Shown here one piece after another: positions 55,808 through 63,731 of a stretch of 64,000 nt of DNA. The notes beneath the pieces are model-generated. The model did not search any database, was not told where the DNA came from, and saw nothing but the letters and a program-made list of their open reading frames with translations. Both the position numbers and the translations under genes were made by a program. Origin of the DNA: Blastococcus sp. Marseille-P5729 (GTDB lineage Bacteria; Actinomycetota; Actinomycetes; Mycobacteriales; Antricoccaceae); the NCBI RefSeq assembly GCF_900292035.1, contig NZ_OMPO01000001.1, positions 291,192 to 355,191 on the forward strand, read 5' to 3'. Every line of letters starts with the position of its first letter. Positions within the stretch are counted from its first letter, which is position 1.

Positions 55808-57302
55808 CGAACCCCTCGCCGTATCGGCCCGAGCAACCCAGCGCGGCCGGCCCCGCAACACCGACGGGCCCTCGACCTGCGACCGGTGCCGGCGTCCCAT
55901 GCGCCGCCACCGCGTGCGCTGGCCCGAAGGCGACCTCTGCGGGATCTGCTACCACCACGCCACCCGCACCCACGGCACCTGCCCCGGCTGCGGGCAGGAA
56001 CGGCTCCTCCCCGGCAAGGACCCCGCCACCGGCCAGGACCTGTGCAGTGACTGCGCCGGGATCGGCGTGGACTTCCACTGCCAGCGCTGCGGGCTCGAGG
56101 CCGAGCCCTACCGGGTGCGCACGTGCGCGCGGTGCGCGCTGCGCCACGACCTGACCGAGCTCTTTCCCGAAGCCGCGCCGCCACCACTTCACGACCTCCT
56201 CGAGCGGCTCTGCGCCTCCGAGCGCCCCGAGAGCATCCTGACCTGGAAACGCTCGAGCATCGTCACGCAGCTGCTGCACCAGCTGGCCGCTGGCACCACT
56301 CCCCTCACCCACGCCGGCCTGGACAGCGCCGGCGCCGGGCCCGACGTCGAGCACCTACGCTCCTTGCTCATCGACATCGGCGCGTTACCGCCCAAAGACC
56401 CCGACCTGGCCCGGTTCGAGCGATGGATCGACACCAAGCTCGACGGCCTGGCCGCCGACGTCGAGCAGCCCGTCCGCCAGTTCGCCACCTGGCACCACCT
56501 CAAACGCATCCGCGCGAAATGCGCCGACGGGTCACCGGCCCGCGGTCCCGTGCACGCGGCCAAGCAGGAGATCACCGAGACCCTGAAGTTCTTGACCTGG
56601 TTGAACCAGGAACATCAGCGCACCGCCGCCACCTGCACCCAGCTCGACGTGGACGCGTGGCTGGCTCCGGGCCCAAGCACCCGATACGGCATCCGGACGT
56701 TCTTCGTGTTCGCCCGCAAGGCCCGCATCAACACCACGATCCGCGTGCCGCACCGGACACCGAAATCCTCGCCTACCCTCACCCAGCAGCAACGCCTCGG
56801 CTGGATCAACGAGCTGCTGCACGGCACCAGCGAAACCATCCCCTACCGCACCGCCGGAGGACTGCTGCTGCTCTACGCCCAACCCATCACGCGGATCGCG
56901 AACCTACGCCTCGACGACGTCCTCATCCACGACAATGAGACGACGATCCGGCTCGGCGCTCGACCGATACCGGTCCCGGCACCATTCGATGCCCTGCTTC
57001 ACCAGCACCTAGGCAATCGGCCCCATCAGCGAACCGGCGGAGGGCAAGACAATCCGTGGCTGTTCCCGAGCACCCGCGCCGGACAACACCTGCACCCGAA
57101 CACAATCATGGTGCGCCTTCGTGAACTAGGGATCGACCTGCGCGGCGCCCGCAACCGCGCCATGGCCGACCTGGTCAGCGAACTGCCCGCACCGATCGCC
57201 GCCGAGGCCCTCGGCTACAGCCAAGCCGTCGCCCACAAACACGCCACCGCAGCCGGTGCCAACTGGGCACGATACGCCGGCACCAGAATGACGACACCAT
57301 GA
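55800..57302 (+). CDS. Recombinase-like protein with six N-terminal CxxC zinc knuckles
   Basis: 500 aa. Residues about 27-120 hold CDRC, CGIC, CPGC, CSDC, CQRC and CARC, enough for three zinc ribbons. A helical SAM-like domain follows (about 225-320, VHAAKQEITETLKFLTWL). The C-terminal third resembles a tyrosine recombinase catalytic domain: LLLYAQPITRIANLRLDDV has the first Arg (about 365), LGARPIPVPAP the beta-hairpin, GARNRAMADL replaces HxxR, and ALGYSQAVAHKHATAAG with a terminal WARY stand in for GH...Y. Several active-site residues are unlike canonical ones, so it may be catalytic or an accessory. Confidence 0.7.
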   Translation: MTDEPLAVSARATQRGRPRNTDGPSTCDRCRRPMRRHRVRWPEGDLCGICYHHATRTHGTCPGCGQERLLPGKDPATGQDLCSDCAGIGVDFHCQRCGLEAEPYRVRTCARCALRHDLTELFPEAAPPPLHDLLERLCASERPESILTWKRSSIVTQLLHQLAAGTTPLTHAGLDSAGAGPDVEHLRSLLIDIGALPPKDPDLARFERWIDTKLDGLAADVEQPVRQFATWHHLKRIRAKCADGSPARGPVHAAKQEITETLKFLTWLNQEHQRTAATCTQLDVDAWLAPGPSTRYGIRTFFVFARKARINTTIRVPHRTPKSSPTLTQQQRLGWINELLHGTSETIPYRTAGGLLLLYAQPITRIANLRLDDVLIHDNETTIRLGARPIPVPAPFDALLHQHLGNRPHQRTGGGQDNPWLFPSTRAGQHLHPNTIMVRLRELGIDLRGARNRAMADLVSELPAPIAAEALGYSQAVAHKHATAAGANWARYAGTRMTTP

Positions 57303-57313
57303 GGAGATCGCAG

Positions 57314-57838
57314 ATGACGCCTTACCGGGAGACAAGGCGCCGAAGAATGACGAGGAAGGTTCGACCAAATCGCGGGACGCACCTTCGCCCCCTCACGTTC
57401 GCTGCGCTGCTCGTCGCCGGCTCGGCCTTGACCCTACTCGCAACGGCAGTGACGGCCCTCTGGTTCGTTCCTTCATATGGTTCTGCGATCGCCCTGATCG
57501 GTTTACTCGCCTGGATGTGCTGGACGATCGGGCTAGCTCGAACATCTGTCAAGCTCACCGATCAACTACTCACCGTCCAGAACCCAATCCGTCGACACGA
57601 GATACCTCTCCACGCCATCACGGCATTCGACCGGAAGCATCAGTACGTCGTCTTCGGCCAGATGGATTCACTCACCGCCACATACTCCACCCAGCAAGAG
57701 CGGCCCAGAAACGTAACGATCCTTGCTGTCTCGGAGTTCGAGCGGACCGGTTATATAGACGCGTGGCTCGAGCACGGGCACACGCTAGGACTGCCGGGAA
57801 TAACCCGATTCAGACGCCAAGCGCCCGGCCGTCACTAG
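57314..57838 (+). CDS. Two-TM protein with PH-like domain, cassette passenger
   Basis: 174 aa. A basic N-terminus, two membrane helices (about residues 25-75, LTFAALLVAGSALTLLATAV and SAIALIGLLAWMCWTIGLA), then a cytoplasmic beta-rich domain (KLTDQLLTVQNPIRRHEIPL) resembling bacterial PH domains. I chose ATG 57314 because GAGGAG precedes it; ATG 57299 overlaps the previous stop. Codon use is less GC-biased than in the chromosome. Function unknown. Confidence 0.6.
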   Translation: MTPYRETRRRRMTRKVRPNRGTHLRPLTFAALLVAGSALTLLATAVTALWFVPSYGSAIALIGLLAWMCWTIGLARTSVKLTDQLLTVQNPIRRHEIPLHAITAFDRKHQYVVFGQMDSLTATYSTQQERPRNVTILAVSEFERTGYIDAWLEHGHTLGLPGITRFRRQAPGRH

Positions 57839-58169
57839 CCACAGATGCACCGCCGGCCTGAAAGGCAGTCCGGCGCCAGGCGAACCGTACGATCCGTGCG
57901 CCAGCTGAGCGGCACCCGCTGTCCACTCCGACCTCGGCACGGAGGTCCAGGACTACATGCGTCCCCGCCGATCCGTCGGTCCCATCGCCCTATCACCGCG
58001 ACGCTGCAGATTCAGTGGTCGCGGAGACTGGTCCGCCTCCGCGCAGGTTTTGTTCCACGTCCTTCACCCTCGAGCGCATACACGATAATCGGACAGTCGT
58101 TCGTCTCGACGATGACGGCCGAGACGTGCGACCGAATACGCCAACTCTTGATACGCAGCGGTGCCAGTA
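57839..58169. other. 331-bp gap, right side of the recombinase cassette
   Basis: No gene supported. An open frame at 57845-58402 has atypical composition and runs antisense into the zeta-toxin gene. No clear repeat or attachment site was found. Confidence 0.45.
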
Positions 58170-59120
58170 CTAGTCAGCGTCATAGTCCCGCTCGTGCACA
58201 ACCGTGCCGCGGACCTCCGCAACGACGCTCTCGAGCCGGCCCTCGAACGACTCTTCTACGAGGTCGTCTCGGAGCATGTCGACGACCTTCGCCAGCTCGT
58301 CCAACACGGCCTGAAACTCAGGCCCATCCACGCCGACCGCGGCCGCGCCGGCGGCAATCCCCTCAATCTGCTCGGCGTACTGGTCGGCATCGGGCCGGCT
58401 GAGCTCACGATGCTCTCGGCACACCTCCTCAGGATCAGCACCCTTCGGCCACTGACCATCCGCGTCACGGGTGACGCGGACCAGCTCGACGGAATCTCGG
58501 TCAACGACTGAGATTCGGTGGCATGCTGCCACCCCCAGGGCCGCGGTCAGAATGCTCGCCGATTCCTCGTAGCCCCGCCGCAGCGCCGAGCGGGGAGTCC
58601 AGCGCGCGTCATACCCCTCACGGAGTGCGTCGAGATAACGCTGCTGAGCGGCGATCTGTGAGGCATAGATCGACGTCGAGACTGTCACCAGCTCGGTGCG
58701 ATAGCCGGCATCGGCGTACAGCTGCATCGTCCGGAAAGTGGTAGCCGGATCTCGATAGGTGCCCTCAACGATGATGTTGACGCGACGCTCGGCCGCCTCT
58801 CTTATCGCACGTTCGACCGCCGGCCCACTGAAGGCCTGCGTGACGTTCGGCATCGCCACCGGATCGGTATCGCGCAGGCGCGTGTACGCCGGATGGAACT
58901 GTCGGAAGTCGTCACCGCTGATGAGCGCGACGTTACCTCTGAAGCGCCCACGCAGGCGGGTAAGAATGCTGCTCTTGCCGGCACCGGGCTGAGCGCCAAC
59001 AAAGATCGCGGTAGGCCGCCCGACAGCGCGCGCCCGACGAAAGACCATCGGACTCACATGGGCGCGGTACAGCGCCTCAATCCGGTCGAGGTCGAGTTGC
59101 TCCCCATGCGGAACGGTCAT
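58170..59120 (-). CDS. Zeta-toxin family P-loop kinase
   Basis: 316 aa. Zeta/PezT toxins phosphorylate UDP-N-acetylglucosamine or related nucleotide sugars and block cell-wall synthesis. Walker A is AIFVGAQPGAGKSSILTRLR (about residues 38-57), the substrate motif is VALISGDDFRQFHPAY (about 64-79), and IIVEGTYRDPATTF (about 115-128) carries the basic residues typical of the family. A C-terminal helical extension (about 210-316) is longer than minimal zeta. It lies 14 bp downstream of a small acidic gene, the probable antitoxin. Confidence 0.88.
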   Translation of the reverse strand: MTVPHGEQLDLDRIEALYRAHVSPMVFRRARAVGRPTAIFVGAQPGAGKSSILTRLRGRFRGNVALISGDDFRQFHPAYTRLRDTDPVAMPNVTQAFSGPAVERAIREAAERRVNIIVEGTYRDPATTFRTMQLYADAGYRTELVTVSTSIYASQIAAQQRYLDALREGYDARWTPRSALRRGYEESASILTAALGVAACHRISVVDRDSVELVRVTRDADGQWPKGADPEEVCREHRELSRPDADQYAEQIEGIAAGAAAVGVDGPEFQAVLDELAKVVDMLRDDLVEESFEGRLESVVAEVRGTVVHERDYDAD

Positions 59121-59134
59121 GAAAGGCTCGTCGG

Positions 59135-59401
59135 TTAGGCCAGCGCGATCATGGCTTCTGTATCTGTACCGCGCTCACGATCCCACTTCTCCAGCAGCGC
59201 GATCATGGCACCGACCCCAAGATCCAGTGCGGCAGCCGCCTCATCCTCGCGGCGGTTGACCTGCTCGAGGTAGCGATCCCGTTCCGGCCCCGCCGGCGGT
59301 ACCGCGGTGCCGCGGAACGAGAGCTCAGCTTGGTGCACCAGCTCATACACGACCGAAGGGTGACGATCGCGCAGGTGCTCGTAACGAGACACTTCAGCCA
59401 T
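59135..59401 (-). CDS. Probable zeta-family antitoxin
   Basis: 88 aa from ATG 59401 (MAEVSRYEHLRDRHPSVVYE), helical and acidic, with a GGAG site. It is immediately upstream of the zeta-toxin gene on the same strand, which is why it is called antitoxin. It has no similarity I can name to epsilon or PezA. GTG 59434 is an alternative start. Confidence 0.6.
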   Translation of the reverse strand: MAEVSRYEHLRDRHPSVVYELVHQAELSFRGTAVPPAGPERDRYLEQVNRREDEAAAALDLGVGAMIALLEKWDRERGTDTEAMIALA

Positions 59402-59544
59402 GGCGGGCTCCAATCCTCCGTGTGAGTCTTTCACGAGAGAGCGACAGTTGAGCTGTATCGACGAGTCCGGTTCCTCGTCGGCTCCAGCTCTCGTCTAGCG
59501 GTCCACTGCCTTCGAACTGAGGGCACTCGTCGGCCATCCCGCGC

Positions 59545-59573
59545 TTGACAAGCAGGGGCAGGCCAGGTCTAGT
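59545..59573 (+). promoter_or_regulatory. Sigma-70-like promoter of the Cys-rich peptide cluster
   Basis: TTGACA (59545-59550), 17-nt spacer, TCTAGT (59568-59573), about 33 nt before the AGGAGGAGAGCA ribosome site of the 59612 gene. It is the best -35/-10 pair I noticed by eye. Confidence 0.6.
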
Positions 59574-59611
59574 GGAGTGATCTGCGTCATATCGCTCCGA
59601 GGAGGAGAGCA

Positions 59612-59881
59612 ATGGCCTTTCCAACGGATCAGGGGTACGTCTTCATTACTCCCACAGGCACCGGAATGATGGCGGTCGAGATTTCCACCACGCCCGACGT
59701 GGCCAATGCATTCGCGAAGTACCACGCCGTGTCCGCAAACTCCATCGACGACAGCCAGGCTCAGGGGGCGTTCGCCGTAAACAGCAGTGGCGCACGCTAC
59801 TCAAAAGGGCCGCTAGCGGTTTCGTCGAACGACGGGCAGTCAGTCAAGATCACGAGTCCGATCTCGCTGCAGGACGATTAA
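59612..59881 (+). CDS. Small protein of unknown function, head of the Cys-rich cluster
   Basis: 89 aa, no recognised family. It starts MAFPTDQGYVFITPTGTGMM, is Gly/Ser/Thr-rich, predicted beta-strand, acidic, without cysteines, membrane helices or signal peptide. Strong GGAGGAG site 5 nt upstream. It lies 18 bp before the Tat-exported Cys-rich peptide and probably shares its transcript. A partner or substrate-like subunit is conceivable; nothing in the sequence decides. Confidence 0.55.
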   Translation: MAFPTDQGYVFITPTGTGMMAVEISTTPDVANAFAKYHAVSANSIDDSQAQGAFAVNSSGARYSKGPLAVSSNDGQSVKITSPISLQDD

Positions 59882-59899
59882 TCAGAAAGGCAACCGCTG

Positions 59900-60190
59900 A
59901 TGTCTAGTGCCACCTTGAGCCCAGTGCGGCGACGCACGCTGCTCGGCGGTGTCGGTGCGGCAGGTCTGGCTGCAGCGACGACCGCCTTTGGGAAGACCCC
60001 CGCCTATGCGGCCGCCAACTGTGCATGCTGCAACCTCGCGCACTGCCCGCCGAACACGTCCTACAGCTATTGCTCTTCGCACGCCGCCTATACGTGGAGT
60101 TGCCGCTCATGCGGCAGTGGGTGCCTCACTTGTGTGTGCTGCGAGACAACCGGCTACGCCCAATCCGCGTACTTCTGTCGCCCGACCTAG
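59900..60190 (+). CDS. Tat-exported 12-cysteine peptide, MADH light-chain-like
   Basis: 96 aa. A twin-arginine signal (SPVRRRTLLGG, hydrophobic AAGLAAATTA, cleavage at AYA-A about residue 37) exports a mature peptide of about 59 residues with 12 cysteines in CxCC, CxxC and CxCC groupings, one Trp and several Tyr. The HCPPNT...SC stretch resembles the NCPPGT segment of methylamine dehydrogenase light chain, which is also Tat-exported with 12 cysteines in six disulfides. Mature length is half of that protein. The adjacent mauE- and mauD-like genes are the dedicated disulfide machinery in mau clusters, supporting the link. Function is inference. Confidence 0.75.
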   Translation: MSSATLSPVRRRTLLGGVGAAGLAAATTAFGKTPAYAAANCACCNLAHCPPNTSYSYCSSHAAYTWSCRSCGSGCLTCVCCETTGYAQSAYFCRPT

Positions 60191-60224
60191 TTTCCCTCAC
60201 AGTGCATCGTCGCTGAGGCCAGGA

Positions 60225-60978
60225 ATGCGCGGACTGATATGGGGGCTCGACCTGGGCACTTTGGTCTCCACGCAAAAATCGACCTCATTGATTTGGGCAG
60301 CCGTTCTCGGAGCAGCGCTAATGAGCCCAACCGCCGTACTTCTCGTCCTGGCCACTTCCGGGATCGCATACCTAACGGCCACTGCTGTGGCGACGATCGT
60401 TCCGGATGCTGGAGGTCGGCTCGTTCTAGGTGGACTGTCGAGGTCATGGCTAGTGGGGCCGCGACGAATCGCGGGGGTAGTCATCACTTCCACTTCTGAT
60501 CGCGGGGGCATCAAAGCTCGCGACCCCTGCTGGTCTGACAAGGAGCCTCCACGAGGTGCTTGGCCTCCCCACCTTCAGGGGACTGGCGCAATCAATTGGC
60601 TTGTACGAAGTGACGGCGGTCGACCTCCTTCTCATAACTCCACTCCGCCCAATTGGTTTCGTGATGACCGCGGCAGCGGGTGTCGGGATTCTCGCTTACA
60701 CACTCCTGGCACGCTGGCGTGGCGCCTCGGAGCCATGCGGCTGCTTCGGAGGGGCGGCAGAGTCCCCACCCGCCCCGATCAGCCTGGTCTTTGGTGCTGC
60801 GCTTCTCGGCGGCGCACTCTGGGGTCTCTCGATGGACGCCTCACCGCTGGATATCGATGCCGCCTACCAGCGCTCTGCCGTCCTTGTTGCGGCGTTGGCC
60901 GGCATTGCGATGTTGGTCGCTATCGGTCTAAACAGACACGCGCTCGTGTCTGCGCTCACTCGAAAACCCGGAGGCTGA
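60225..60978 (+). pseudogene. MauE-like membrane protein, frameshifted
   Basis: The first part (ATG 60225, MRGLIWGLDLGTLVSTQK, with two or three membrane helices) and the second part (from about 60487, PLLIAGASKLATPAGLTRSL and four helices) are in different frames. Dropping one A at about 60486 joins them as RIAGVVILPLLIAGASKLA, a typical MauE first-helix motif. The C-terminal part has EPCGCFGG, a redox CxC. No start codon opens the second frame before GTG 60556. MauE/DoxX proteins pass electrons or thiol oxidation in disulfide formation. The frameshift may be a real mutation, an assembly error or programmed. Confidence 0.65.
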
Positions 60979-60982
60979 GACA

Positions 60983-62107
60983 ATGTCGAGCATTTGGATG
61001 CTTGTCTTTTCGATCGCTCTGCTGCTCGTGGTCGTGGGCCTCATCGGGCTCTTCGCCATGATGGGGGAACTCAATGCTTCCGTTGGAAACCATCCGGGCA
61101 GTCAAGAAGAACGTATCGCACCGATCGATGAAGCACGAATTGGCTATACGCCATCGACATGGCCTAGCGCGCTGTCTGCGGTTCAGAAAGCTACGAGCGG
61201 CCGCTTGATCATCTTCAGCAGTATTTGTGCTTCATGTACGGAGATCGCAAGCCAACTGAGCACGGAAGGGATCGATCAGGCCGACCCGGCAGTCGCAGTG
61301 ATTTCTGCTATCGACAGCGATGCCGCGCAACGGTTCATTGTCCAGACGGGCCTAGAGACGTCCGGGATTCCGCTCTACGTGGACCCTGGTGGCGAATGGG
61401 TCGGGAGCGAGCTAGGCATTCGCATCGCACCGTCGATCGCGGTGTTTCACGAGGGGGTCCTTAGCAGCGCTGCGAGTTTCGCCGATATAGCAGTCCTGAC
61501 CCACGACAGAATGCGTAAGCGGACAAGGCTCAACGCTTACGTGGTTCGATCACCCGAACCCACGTCATCGCCTTTCCGAAGGACCATCGGTCAGGGCCCT
61601 GCGCCGTTCGTAGTCACCGCACTGTTGCTCGGGTGCTCCCCACAGGCGGAGGCTCCGGGTCCTTCACGGGTTCCTTCGAGCTCTGGGGCCGCAACGACCA
61701 CGACCGTGGCGGGATGCGAGGTCAGTCCCTACCAGACATCGGAGCTTCCCGCGCCGTTTCAACAGTACGTGAAAGGGCCTGGGCTCTGGATGGGCGATTC
61801 AGGGGCAGTTGCCGTACTCTTCTACACCGAAGCAGACCCGGCGAACATCGAAATCGGTACCCATGGAGTCCAGGGCCCTGGCATGAACTCCAAGATCCTG
61901 TGGCTTGTAGCCGATAGTCCCTCTGGTCCGTTGACGCTTCTGGCTAGAAATCGCGATACGGGATCCGAGGTCACGATGCAAGTCGAAGGGGCCGGGAACT
62001 ACCCGTCGACCCCTGACCTGCCAGAACCTGGATGCTGGGAGATTTCGGCACAAATCGGCGGCGAGGTCCTGTTGAGGATCACCCTGCCAGCCGTTGATCG
62101 CGGCTAG
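60983..62107 (+). CDS. MauD-like thioredoxin-fold protein fused to a lipoprotein
   Basis: 374 aa. An N-terminal membrane anchor (about residues 4-30) precedes a thioredoxin-like domain with C82-A-S-C85 (IFSSICASCTEIASQL), the MauD-like disulfide enzyme of the cluster. Around residue 187 the character changes, and about 30 residues further is a lipobox, ALLLGCSPQ (Cys about 218), heading a 155-residue globular lipoprotein (GLWMGDSGAVAVLFYTEAD and onward). In-frame starts ATG 61511 and GTG 61541, and a hairpin at the join, suggest these were two genes read as one frame; no stop separates them. Only a 4-bp gap from the MauE-like gene. Confidence 0.65.
   Translation: MSSIWMLVFSIALLLVVVGLIGLFAMMGELNASVGNHPGSQEERIAPIDEARIGYTPSTWPSALSAVQKATSGRLIIFSSICASCTEIASQLSTEGIDQADPAVAVISAIDSDAAQRFIVQTGLETSGIPLYVDPGGEWVGSELGIRIAPSIAVFHEGVLSSAASFADIAVLTHDRMRKRTRLNAYVVRSPEPTSSPFRRTIGQGPAPFVVTALLLGCSPQAEAPGPSRVPSSSGAATTTTVAGCEVSPYQTSELPAPFQQYVKGPGLWMGDSGAVAVLFYTEADPANIEIGTHGVQGPGMNSKILWLVADSPSGPLTLLARNRDTGSEVTMQVEGAGNYPSTPDLPEPGCWEISAQIGGEVLLRITLPAVDRG
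61514..61541. other. Hairpin at the MauD / lipoprotein join
   Basis: CGTAAGCG and CGCTTACG, 8-bp perfect arms with a 12-nt loop, inside the fused frame and ending on the in-frame GTG 61541. It could mask or mark an internal start. Confidence 0.4.
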
Positions 62108-62119
62108 TTGTGTAATGCG

Positions 62120-62452
62120 CTAGATCTGCCGGTTCCAACGGTCCCCACAGCGAGAAGCCGCCGCTAACTCGATGCGTCGGTAGATGCCGACGCTGGCGAG
62201 GGAACGGTGACGCGATTGGTGGGCGATGGCGTTGTCGGAGGCGCCGTTCACGGACGCGTAAGCGATGAACCCAGCACGGAGCGAGTGTGCACTGCAGCTT
62301 GACGCGTCGATGCCGGCAGCTGTGATTCTGAGTTGAAGATTCTGCGTTGAACGATCGTGCTGAGCGCGCCGGTGAATGCCTCTCCCCGCGCCACCGCGGT
62401 TTCGGCGAACTGAGCGCCGGCGACGGGATCCGCCCGCGACCAGGACGGGCAC
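62120..62452 (-). pseudogene. Tyrosine recombinase C-terminal fragment
   Basis: Within this frame, SAHSLRAGFIAYASVNGASD and RHRSLASVGIYRRIE match the HxLR...H...Y end of phage/plasmid-type integrases. The upstream part of the frame (Arg-rich, SRRRRSVRRNRG) does not continue the fold and looks frameshifted. It is a remnant of another integration event in the island. Confidence 0.65.
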
Positions 62453-62490
62453 CGTTCATCGAGAACAACACGGCGACAGCGAAGCCGATG

Positions 62491-62839
62491 TCAGTCGTGG
62501 TCAAATCCTAGGAATCGGGCGAGACATAGCCGCAGTTCGCGCAGCGAACCGCGATCAACCTCCCCCCGCGGTGTCGGTGATCCGCCGCCGGTCGATGGTG
62601 CGCGGTTGTTCGGTCATCGCGAAGCAGGCTTCGTCCAGCCCGGTGCTGCCGTGCAACCGCACATGGTTGGGCAGTCCGCGGTCGCGGGTGGTGATCGGCA
62701 GAACGATCACCACGTTCGGGATCGCGGCAAGGTACTCGTCCGAGGAGACGACGACCGCGGGTCGGTGACCGGCTTGCTCAGAGCCCACCACGGGGTTCAA
62801 GTTCACCCACACGACCTGGCCACAGACAAGCTCAGGCAT
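62491..62839 (-). pseudogene. MazF-type ribonuclease toxin, frameshifted near the C-terminus
   Basis: ATG 62839 (MPELVCGQVVWVNLNPVVGS) runs for 94 codons: GHRPAVVVSSDEYLAAIPNVV, LPITTRD and EACFAMTEQPRTIDRRRI are classic MazF strands. The frame ends at TGA 62555 just after a run of six C (62562-62567). Losing one base there restores GEVDRGSLRELRLCLARFLG and a stop at 62491, the expected final helix. Most catalytic residues are in the intact part. Confidence 0.75.
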
Positions 62840-63070
62840 CGTCGAGCCCGTCGGCGACGGCCACGTCCCACGCGCTGGTTTCAGCTCGCCGTCGGCATCG
62901 CGTACGCCGGCGGGGCCCTCAGCGACGATCGAGCGCGTCGGTGATCCAGCCTGCCAGCCCGGAGCCCGCAGACGGGACAGAGCGGACACCCTCTGCGAGG
63001 ACCGAGCTCGCCAAGGAGAAGAGGCTCGCAGCGACCGCAATATCGGCGATGCCGTGCACGCCAACTACAT
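62832..63070 (-). pseudogene. Remnant antitoxin for the MazF-type toxin
   Basis: Upstream of mazF in one frame lies ...GLAGWITDALDRR, an in-frame TGA (62919-62921), then ...ETSAWDVAVADGLDDA ending at TGA 62832, which overlaps the mazF ATG by gene-pair logic. The acidic AWDVAVADGLDDA tail is antitoxin-like. The N-terminal part is not recognisable. Confidence 0.35.
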
Positions 63071-63075
63071 CGACA

Positions 63076-63498
63076 TCATGGGCGATCAGGATGCGGCACC
63101 GCTCGCACGACCAGACCATCAATGCCGTCGAACTCCGCCGGATTGCAGGTGTAGATCGGGATGTCTTCGGCCATGGCTGCGGCGGCTATCAAGACGTCGT
63201 AGGCACGCGCTGCTGCGTTCCGACCCGTCGCACGTAGCGATGCCGTCACCCGGCCGAATGCGCGAGCGGCCTCGGGACTGAACGGTATCGCGTCGAAGTC
63301 GTACTCCGCCTGTTGAAGATGACCCTGGCGGGCCGCGCGTTCGGCTGGGCTGTCCGCGACGAGCGGCCCAACTGAGAGCTCAGCCAGGGTGATGGCGCTT
63401 ATCACCGCATCGGCTGGCAGCGAGTCGGGGTCGGCGATCCGGCCGAGCAGAATGACGGTCGACGTGTCGAGCATTCCCCGCCCTGCGGACTCGGTCAC
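63076..63498 (-). CDS. vapC: VapC-family PIN-domain toxin
   Basis: 140 aa. PIN ribonuclease: MLDTSTVILLGRI (first Asp, about residue 11), ISAITLAELSVGP (Glu), AARAYDVLIAAAAMAEDIPI (third acid, about 100) and YTCNPAEFDGIDGL. These four acids bind the metal that cuts tRNA or other RNA. GTG 63498 overlaps the vapB stop (GTGA). The whole set is intact, unlike the neighbouring MazF pair. Confidence 0.92.
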   Translation of the reverse strand: MTESAGRGMLDTSTVILLGRIADPDSLPADAVISAITLAELSVGPLVADSPAERAARQGHLQQAEYDFDAIPFSPEAARAFGRVTASLRATGRNAAARAYDVLIAAAAMAEDIPIYTCNPAEFDGIDGLVVRAVPHPDRP

Positions 63499-63731
63499 AG
63501 CGAGGGGTCCAGCACCTCGTCGACGTCCCGCCGAAAGCCCTCAGGATCGACCCTGGGCAGGTGCCGTCGCCGCTCGATCAAGTCTGCGGGCGAAGGCGAC
63601 GGGCGGGTTCGCGGCCGCAGTTCGGCCACCTCGGTACCGTCGCGAGTCACCACGAGGCTCTCCCCTCGCTCGACGCGAGCGAGCACCTGCGCGCCATTGT
63701 TGCGCAAGGTTCGGATGTTTACCGACTTCAT
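63495..63731 (-). CDS. vapB: VapB / Phd-type antitoxin
   Basis: 78 aa. MKSVNIRTLRNNGAQVLARV and ESLVVTRDGTEVAELRPR are the Phd/YefM dimerisation and DNA-binding fold; the C-terminal part (LPRVDPEGFRRDVDEVLD) would wrap the toxin. ATG 63731 lies directly next to a perfect 34-bp palindrome, so the operon is self-repressed and possibly leaderless. Confidence 0.9.
   Translation of the reverse strand: MKSVNIRTLRNNGAQVLARVERGESLVVTRDGTEVAELRPRTRPSPSPADLIERRRHLPRVDPEGFRRDVDEVLDPSL

Noticed and set aside
57845..58402. A 185-codon frame after the PH-like gene
   Set aside because: It has Arg/Pro/Ser-rich shadow composition, runs antisense into the zeta toxin and has no ribosome site.
59949..61061. 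A 370-codon frame through the Cys-rich peptide, MauE-like and MauD-like genes
   Set aside because: Only the portion from ATG 60225 to about 60486 is real code (first part of the frameshifted MauE-like gene); the rest is another frame of neighbouring genes.
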